47,025 bases of DNA, taken from assembly GCA_965372355.1 (NCBI GenBank), contig CBDVBZ010000008.1, forward strand, positions 1-47,025, read 5' to 3'. Below the pieces are notes generated by a model. It worked only from the letters and a program-made list of their open reading frames with translations. It was not told where the DNA came from and searched no databases. The DNA comes from CBDVBZ01 sp965372355 (GTDB taxonomy: Bacteria > Krumholzibacteriota > Krumholzibacteriia > WVZY01). The position numbers and the translations under genes are program-made. Of the stretch, positions 7,972-15,900 are shown in pieces (the stretch's first letter is position 1; the number at the start of each line of letters is the position of its first letter).

Positions 7972-8139
7972 AATCACACGTCTTGATAAGACCGCGTTGT
8001 TGGGGCAGGGATCGCTCGTGTCGATCGGTCGGAAGGAGGCCCTGGCCGTACAAGGGGGCCATATTAATGAGTCCTTGATCTGGAGCTGTGTGCGAGCACG
8101 AGGATTCGCGGCGGAACTGAATTGCGGGAGGCAATGCTC

Positions 8140-9798
8140 ATGAGTGCAGGTCTCGACAAAGAAACGCTCGATTTGACAATTGAGGCGATCAAGGAATTTG
8201 CCGAACGTGAGCTCACGCAGGACAAGCTGCTCGAGCTCGACGCCCGTGATGAGTTCCCCGAGGACATCGTGCGATCAATGTGCGGGTCGGGGTTGGGTAT
8301 CCAACTGGTGTTCATCCCGGAGGAATACGATGGGATGGGTGGCGGCGCGTTCGATGTCTACCGCGTGTGCGAGGAGCTGGGTCGCATCGACCTCGGTGTG
8401 GCGACTGCGGTCCTGGCCACTTTTCTCGGAGCGGACCCGATCATCTTTGGTGGGACGGACGATCAGAAAAAGGAATGGCTGACAAGAATCGCGCGGGAAG
8501 GTTTGCTGATGGCGTACGGCGCAACGGAGCCGGAAGCGGGAAGTGACCTGGCCGCGCTGCGAACGGTTGCCAAACCCGTCGAGCAGGACGGCAAGGTGAC
8601 CGGATACAAGATAACGGGCAACAAGATGTGGATCAGCAACGGTGGGTTTGCCGATCTCTACAGCATTCTTGCCGAGACCCCGGGCGGCCCAAGCTGGTTC
8701 GTGGTCGAGAAGGGTACTAAGGGACTGGACCACGGCAGACCCGAGGAGAAGCACGGCATCCGTGCGAGCAATACATCCGCCGTGTCGCTCGAAGACGTCG
8801 AGGTGGGTGCGGACCGGTTGCTCGGTCTCGTGGAGGGGCAGGGTCTGGTGCAGGCGCAGGCGGTGTTTGGCTACACGCGGCTGATGGTTGCCGCGTTCGG
8901 TCTGGCTGGTGGCTGGGCGGCGCTCGACCGCGCGATTCCATATTCTACCGAGCGCATCCAGGCCGGCGGGCCGCTTTCCGAAAAACGAGGATACACGCAC
9001 AAGCTGATTGTACCGCACGCCGTACGTCTTGAAGCGGGCCGGGCATTTGTCGAAGAGACCGCCGAGCGTATCGACGACGGCGAGGGTCACCTGAACACCG
9101 AGGGCGCTATCTCCAAGTATCTGACGACGGAGGCGGGGTGCGCCGCGGCAGAGGCGGCGATCCAGGCGCTTGGTGGATACGGCTACACACGTGAATACAT
9201 GGTGGAAAAAATCAAACGCGACGTACGCATCACGACGATCTACGAGGGCACATCCGAGATCATGGAAATGACCATATGCCGCGATCGTTGGCAGATGCAT
9301 CTCAAAACACGGGGCGAGCACTATCACGAGGAGGCACGCAAGCTCGAGGGTCTTCACGCCGAACATCCGACCGTCGGTGCTGATATCGCGGCGCTCGCGA
9401 TGCACGCTCTGGCGGAGGTTCTGGAACGGGCACGCGTGCAGAGACTCACGCGCAACCAGCACATTCTCTTTCGTCTGGGCGAGTTGATTGCCTACGCCGA
9501 GGGGGCATCGAGTCTGGCACGGCGTGCGGCGCGCGCAGCTCAAGGTCAGCTAAATGCCAAGGCACACGGTCGTTTCAACCCGGATGCGTTGGCCGCCATG
9601 AGCCGGATCTGTGCGCGTGACGCGGCACTCAGGGTAACGACGGATGGGTTTCGCTGGGTATGCGGTGTGGAGAATGTGACGGACATCGGGGATTTCGAAA
9701 AGAAGCTGGGTCTCTCAGCGGTTCACAGGGCGCAGGTCGGCGTGACAACCGATATGGATTACGTAGCTGATGTGCTCTATGAACGAACGACTACATAG
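8140..9798 (+). CDS. Acyl-CoA dehydrogenase with long C-terminal extension
   Basis: 552 residues. FAD-dependent acyl-CoA dehydrogenase fold: N-terminal helical domain, then MAYGATEPEAGSDLAALRT and ITGNKMWISNGGFADLY in the middle beta domain, and a C-terminal helical domain with ALGGYGYTREYMVEKIKRD and IYEGTSEIME, where Glu369 is the expected catalytic base. After about residue 390 there is an extra helical region of about 150 residues that classical 380-residue members lack, as in long-chain types. I chose the ATG at 8140, eight bases after GGGAGG; upstream TTG and ATG sit too close to it. It lies 140 bases before the megasynthase on the same strand and may desaturate or supply its acyl substrate; that link is inference. 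Confidence 0.88.
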   Translation: MSAGLDKETLDLTIEAIKEFAERELTQDKLLELDARDEFPEDIVRSMCGSGLGIQLVFIPEEYDGMGGGAFDVYRVCEELGRIDLGVATAVLATFLGADPIIFGGTDDQKKEWLTRIAREGLLMAYGATEPEAGSDLAALRTVAKPVEQDGKVTGYKITGNKMWISNGGFADLYSILAETPGGPSWFVVEKGTKGLDHGRPEEKHGIRASNTSAVSLEDVEVGADRLLGLVEGQGLVQAQAVFGYTRLMVAAFGLAGGWAALDRAIPYSTERIQAGGPLSEKRGYTHKLIVPHAVRLEAGRAFVEETAERIDDGEGHLNTEGAISKYLTTEAGCAAAEAAIQALGGYGYTREYMVEKIKRDVRITTIYEGTSEIMEMTICRDRWQMHLKTRGEHYHEEARKLEGLHAEHPTVGADIAALAMHALAEVLERARVQRLTRNQHILFRLGELIAYAEGASSLARRAARAAQGQLNAKAHGRFNPDALAAMSRICARDAALRVTTDGFRWVCGVENVTDIGDFEKKLGLSAVHRAQVGVTTDMDYVADVLYERTTT

Positions 9799-9827
9799 GA
9801 AATAAAGGTAACACTGACCGGAAGACA

Positions 9828-9886
9828 GCCCTTCCAGGACAGGCGTTACATCTGCCGATGTGAGCCCTTCCAAGACGCTCAATCGG
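9828..9886 (+). repeat. Leader motif pair B upstream of the megasynthase
   Basis: GCCCTTCCAGGACAG at 9828-9842 (identical to 7911-7925) and GCCCTTCCAAGAC at 9863-9875 followed by GCTCAATCGG (9877-9886). Between them ACATC-TGCC-GATGT forms a small hairpin. The arrangement, motif-hairpin-motif, is the same as in the acyl-CoA dehydrogenase leader. Protein or RNA regulator unknown. Confidence 0.5.
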
Positions 9887-9938
9887 TACAAACGAGTTTG
9901 AATCGTAGCGTATCAGCACATCGAGACTGGAGGATGGA

Positions 9939-12900
9939 ATGAAGCAGTCAGCGCACAGGGCCGTTGCGATTGTGGGCCTCGGGGCCGTGATGCCCGACGC
10001 GTCGAACACCCAAACGTTCTGGCAAAACATCAAGGACGGTCGTTACAGTATCTCGGAAGTCTCCGGCGATCGATGGGATGCGGAGCTTTACTACGATGCG
10101 GACCCGAAGGCACCGGACAAAACATACACCAAGATCGGTGGGTGGGTGCGCGATTGGGAGTGGGATCCGATCAAGTGGAAGCTGCCGATCCCACCCCGTG
10201 TCGCGGCGCAGATGGATCTCACTCAGAAGTGGGCCATCGTGGCCACCCGGGAAGCCCTGGAGGACTACGGTTATCCCGAGCGTCCTCTCGATTCCGAGCG
10301 TACCGCGGTGATTCTTGGTAACGCGATGGGTGGCGATACCCACCTTATGACATCAGCGCGGATACTCTTTCCCGAGTACGCAGCCAAGCTGAAGCAGTCG
10401 CCGAGCTTTGCCGATCTGCCGGAGAACATCCGCAAGACGATCGTCGGCGAAATGCGCGAACGCGTCGGAGAGCACTTTCCGGAGATCACAGAGGACACGA
10501 TGCCCGGCGAGCTCTCCAACATAATCGCCGGGCGAATTGCAGCGCTCTTCAATTTTCGCGGACCGAACTATGTGACCGATGCGGCGTGTGCATCGGCGAT
10601 GGCGGCGATCAGTGCGGCCATTGAAGGTTTGCACGAGAACCATTACGACGCCGTCATCACGGGTGGTGTGGACGCCAACATGAGCCCGCAGACGTTCGTG
10701 AAGTTCTGTAAGATCGGCGCGTTGTCTGCCACCGGGACGCGGCCGTTCGCGGAGGGTGCAGACGGTTTTGTGATGGGCGAGGGCGCGGCGCTGTTTGTCG
10801 TCAAGCGGTTGGAGGATGCCGAGCGAGCCGGCGACAAAATCTATGCAGTGATCCGGGGGCTCGGGGGCTCGAGCGATGGCAGGGGCAAGGGAATCACCGC
10901 GCCCAATCCGATCGGACAGAAACTCGCCGTCCAGCGGGCATGGGAGACGGCGGGGCTTACACCGTCGGCAGGCGACATGATCGAGGGGCATGGCACATCG
11001 ACGATCGTTGGTGACGTTGCCGAGTTGGAGAGCCTGGCAGAGGCGTTTGCCGATTACAACGTGCCACCTGGTTCTGTGACACTCGGCTCCGTCAAGTCGA
11101 ACATCGGTCATCTCAAAGGCGCCGCTGGGGCAGCCGGTCTGCTCAAGGCGACGCTCAGTCTGCACGAGAAGGTACTCCCGCCGAGTCTCAACTTTCACAA
11201 GCCGAACCCCAACATCGATTTCTCGAAGTCTCCGTTCACCGTAAACACCGAACTCAAGGCGTGGGACGCGGGTAAGAACCAGGTGCGTCGCGCCGGCGTA
11301 AGCGCGTTTGGGTTTGGCGGGACGAATTTTCATGCTGTTCTCGAGGAGTACATCCCGGGACGACTGGAAGCGGAGAGAAAGGCGATGATATCGGTGAGCG
11401 AAAAGGTGACACCTGCTTCGGTGGGTGGTCCGCCTGTCAAGGCGCCGCACCGTGGCGCCATGGTGATCGGTGCGGAGTGCGATGACGCGCTTCGCAACCG
11501 TCTGGCGGACGTTCAGAAAGACGCCGAGGCCGGTCAGGCACCGCCGCTGCAGCCGCCCCTCGAGTCGGATCTCAGGGCCCCGGTGCGAATCGCCATCGAC
11601 TACGGTGATGCGAAGGAGCTCGCAGACAAGACGACGCGTGCGCTCAAGGCGCTCGAGCAAGACCAGCCCGGCCGCTGGAAAGCCCTGAGAGCAAAGGGTA
11701 TCTTTCTCGGCCGCGGCCCGGCGCCAAAGGTCGCATTTTTGTTTACCGGGCAGGGGTCACAGTATGTCAACATGCTGAGCGACCTCAAGGAGATCGAACC
11801 GATAGTTGCCGACACGTTTGCCGAGGCCGACGTTGTCATGAAGCCCCATCTCGACAAAGCGCTCACGGACTACATTTTCGTCGACGATTCGGATCAGGAG
11901 GCCGTCGATGCGGCGACGCAGGAACTCAAACAAACGGTGGTCACACAACCGGCAGTGCTTGCCACGGAGACCGCGCTCTCGCGTGCCCTGGAGGCGTATG
12001 GCATTGTGCCCGACATGGTGATGGGGCACAGCCTCGGTGAGTACGGCGCGCTGGTTGCCTCCGGCGGGCTTCCTTTCGATGAGGGTCTCTACGCGGTGAG
12101 CGCCCGTGGTGGTGAAATGACGAAGGCGTCGAAGGGAGACAACGGGTTGATGGCCGCCGTCCACGGCCCGAACGAAGAGATCAAGAAGATCATCGCCGGG
12201 ATCGGCGGATACGTCGTGATCGCCAACAACAACAGCACAAAAGAGTCGGTGATCGGCGGTGAGACGGAAGCCGTGGAGAAAGCCGTGATTGCGCTCCGCG
12301 AGGCGGGGTTTTCGGCAACGCAGTTGCCGGTCAGCCACGCATTCCACACCAAGATCGTTGGGGCCGCCGCCGTCGCACTCGTGGTAGTCCTCAAAAAGAT
12401 GAAGCTTCAGCCGCCCAAGATCCCGGTTGTCGCCAATATTTCGGGTGATTACTACCCGATGCATCCGAACGCGGTGCCTGAAATGGTCGAGATCCTTGCC
12501 AGCCAGGTTGCCTCGCCAGTGCAGTTCGTCAAGGGCCTGAACACGTTGTATGACTCGGGCGCCAGAATGTTTGTGGAACTCGGGCCAAGGCGGGCGTTGT
12601 ACGGGTTTGCATCCGATGTGATTGGATCGCGTGAGGGTGTGACGACACTGTTTACGAACCACCCGCGTGTCGGGGGGGTCGCGTCCTTCAACCAGGCGCT
12701 GTGCGGATTGTACGCCGCCGGGCTTGGAGTGGGGATGGACGAGAAGGTGCAAGACACCGTCTCGACGATAACAGAAGCGGTAAGAGCCGTTGTCCCGCAA
12801 CCGAGTGCACCGGTTGCCCCGTTCAGTCCGCCACCGGAGCCGGTCACGCCGCCGTCCGCGGTGCCTCAGGCCGAACCACGGTCGACGGATCATGACCGCT

Positions 12901-15900
12901 ACGTTCAGCTCGGCGAGCTCTTTGCGCAGTTTCTCGATCGAGGTTTTGAGCTCTATAAGGGAGCGTCGCAGGAGAAACGAATCAAGGTCTGTATCACCGG
13001 GGCCTCGTTGGGTCTTCCCGGCGTCGAGCGTGTGTTCGATGAAACGAATGTCGAGCGAATTCTTCGGGGTGATGTGTTCATCGACGCGATCCCGATGAAG
13101 TTCCGGCGGATGATGACCGGTAAGAACATAAGAAGGCTCGTAAAGGGCAAGGATGGTGAGGCGCGTTTCGAGAACGTTGAAGGTATAGAAGATGTCATTA
13201 AGCTCGCCGCGCGGGGGATGGGTATCGATCTGAAGGAGGATTTCGGTTTTCCAGAGGACCGGCTTCCGGCGCTCGATCTCGCGACCCAGTTGGCCATCGG
13301 CGCCGGTATCGATGCGCTTCGCGACGCTGGCATACCGCTGGTCATGCGGTACAAGACGACGACAAAGGGTACGAAGCTCATCGACCGGTGGATGCTTCCC
13401 GAGAACATGCGCGAAGACACCGGTATCGTCTTCGGCTCGGTCTTTCCCGGGCACGATTCGTTTGCGCGGATCATAACCGCGCACGAACAGGATCAGGCCC
13501 GGCGGGATCGGCTCGCCGAACTCGTCGGGGTCCGCGACGGGCTTATACGATCGCTTGGTTCGGACAACGGCGCGCTGCATGATGTGGAACGTCGTATCGA
13601 CGAGCTGAGACTTCAGATCGAGCGGGAACAGCCCGAGTACCCCCGCCAGTTCCTGTTCCAGGTCCTCGCGATGGGACACTCCCAGTTCGCCGAATACATT
13701 GGCGCCCGTGGTCCCAACAGCCATGTGGATGCGGCGTGCGCAACAGGTACGCAGGCAGTCGCAACGGCGGAGGACTGGATACAGAACGGCCGTTGCCGCC
13801 GTGTGATCATTGTCACTGCCGATGATGTGACATCCGACAGCCTCTGGGAATGGTTCGGGTCGGGCTTCCTCGTATCCGGAGTGGCGGCCACCGATGAAAA
13901 CGTCGAAGACGCCGCGATCCCGTTTGACCGGCGCCGGCACGGTATGATCGTCGGTATGGGTGGCGCCGGGATTATGATGGAGAGCGAGGAAGCGGCTCGC
14001 GAGCGTGGCATCACACCCATCTGTGAGGTGATGAATACGGTCACGGCCAACAGCGCGTATCACGGTTCACGGCTCGATGTCGATCACATCTGCGATGTGA
14101 TGGAATCGCTTATCGCACGAGCGGAGGAGCAGTGGGGCATCAGTCGCCACGAGATCGCTCCGGAAACCCTGTTCGTGTCACACGAGACATACACACCGGC
14201 GCGTGGTGGAAGCGCGTCCGCCGAGGTGTTTGCGTTGAGGCATGTCTTCGGCGAGTCGGCCGACAAGATCGTCATTGCTAACACGAAGGGTTTGACCGGT
14301 CACCCAATGGGTGTGGCGATAGAAGACGTCGTGGCGATCAAGGCACTCGAGACGGGTGTGGTCCCGCCGGTGACAAACTATAAGGAAGTCGATCCCGACC
14401 TCGGCACGCTCAATCTTTCCAAGGGTGGGACCTACCCCATTCGGTATGCGTTGCGATTGGGCGCTGGTTTCGGGTCGCAGGTCGCGATGTCGTTGATCCG
14501 TCGGGTGCCTGCGCCGGACGGACGCAGGAGGGCGCCGGGTGAGCTCGGTTACCAGTATCGAATTGCGGATCAGAATGCCTGGCGAGGCTGGCTGACCCGT
14601 GCGACGGGTCTTGCCACACCGGAACTCGAAGTCGTCAAACGCACGCTCAGAATCAAGGATGACGGTTTAAAGGCGAGACGGGTCGAGAAGCCGGCGGCGG
14701 CGACTGCGCTTTCTCCGCCCGCACCGGCGCCAGCTGCACCAAAGCCCACACCTGTCGAAGTCACGCCCGAGCCCGAGGCCGCTCCTGTCTATGCGGCCCC
14801 CGAGGCCGCGAGCGATGTACAGGAGAAGGTCCTGCAGATCGTCGCCGAGCAAACCGGGTATCCCCGGGACATGCTCGATCTGGATCTCGATCTCGAAGCC
14901 GACCTCGGTATCGACACGGTGAAACAGGCGGAGATGTTCGCTGCGATCCGTGAGGCGTACGACATCCCGCGCGACGACACCATCAAATTGCGTGACTATC
15001 CGACGCTTGGCCACGCGATGCAGTTTGTCCACGACAAACGGCCGGATCTCAAAGCGGAAACACCATCGGTGGCGAGCACTGGTCAACCGGCTGGGGCCGA
15101 GCCCTCGGCGCCACAGCAGGCGGTGGCGCAGCCCGCCGCTCAGAGAACCGCGCAACCTCCACCGGCGGCGCCGCCTGACGATGACGTGGCGGCGACAGTT
15201 TTGGGAATCATTGCCGAGCAAACCGGCTATCCCAGGGACATGCTCGATCTGGATCTCGATCTCGAAGCGGATCTGGGTATTGACACGGTCAAGCAGGCGG
15301 AAATGTTCGCTGCGATCCGCGAGGCGTACGACATACCGCGCGATGACACCATCAAGTTGCGTGACTACCCGACGCTTGCTCACGCGATCCAGTTCGTTCT
15401 TGACAAGCGACCGGATCTCAAAGCGGAAACACCGTCGACGGCGAGCACGGATCAGCCGGCCGCGGCCGATCGTGCCGTTGCACAGCCCGCGGTGGCCGAG
15501 TCTCAGGAGCGGGTCGCGAAGTCCCCTGCACAAGAGAGCGCAAAATCTCCGGCGTCATCGGATGGTGACGTCGAGGCGACGGTTCTGGGAATCATTGCCG
15601 AGCAGACCGGGTATCCGATCGATATGCTCGATCTGGATCTCGATCTCGAAGCAGATCTGGGTATTGACACGGTTAAGCAGGCGGAGATGTTCGCTGCGAT
15701 CCGCGAGGCGTACGACATACCGCGCGACGACACCATCAAGTTGCGTGACTATCCGACGCTTGCTCACGCGGTCCAGTTTGTCCACGACAAACGGCCGGAT
15801 GCCACGGAGCAGGGTGGGGCAGGCGAGTCAACGAAAGAAGAACCAGAGACGACAACGATGACGGAAGCCTCAACGATGCCCATTGGCAACATGGATGCAG

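Larger units (their letters stand above)
7556..8139. other. Long intergenic leader before the acyl-CoA dehydrogenase
   Basis: About 600 bases between divergent operons. Open frames exist on both strands (for example 7527-7907 plus and 7550-8134 minus), but none has a ribosome binding site, a recognisable motif or a fitting composition, so I treat it as noncoding. Contents I can support: the dtxR promoter at the left end, a hairpin at 7907-7935 and two copies of a motif shared with the megasynthase leader (7911-7925 and 7951-7971). No convincing promoter for the plus-strand operon was found. Confidence 0.5.

Noticed and set aside
11757..14063. 768-residue minus-strand open frame, and similar long antisense frames at 15870-17408 and 17514-18422
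   Set aside because: They are shadows of the megasynthase reading frame in GC-rich DNA; no motifs and no ribosome binding sites.
14821..15800. Repeats considered as CRISPR or mobile repeats
   Set aside because: Units are about 210 bases, in frame and encode ACP domains.
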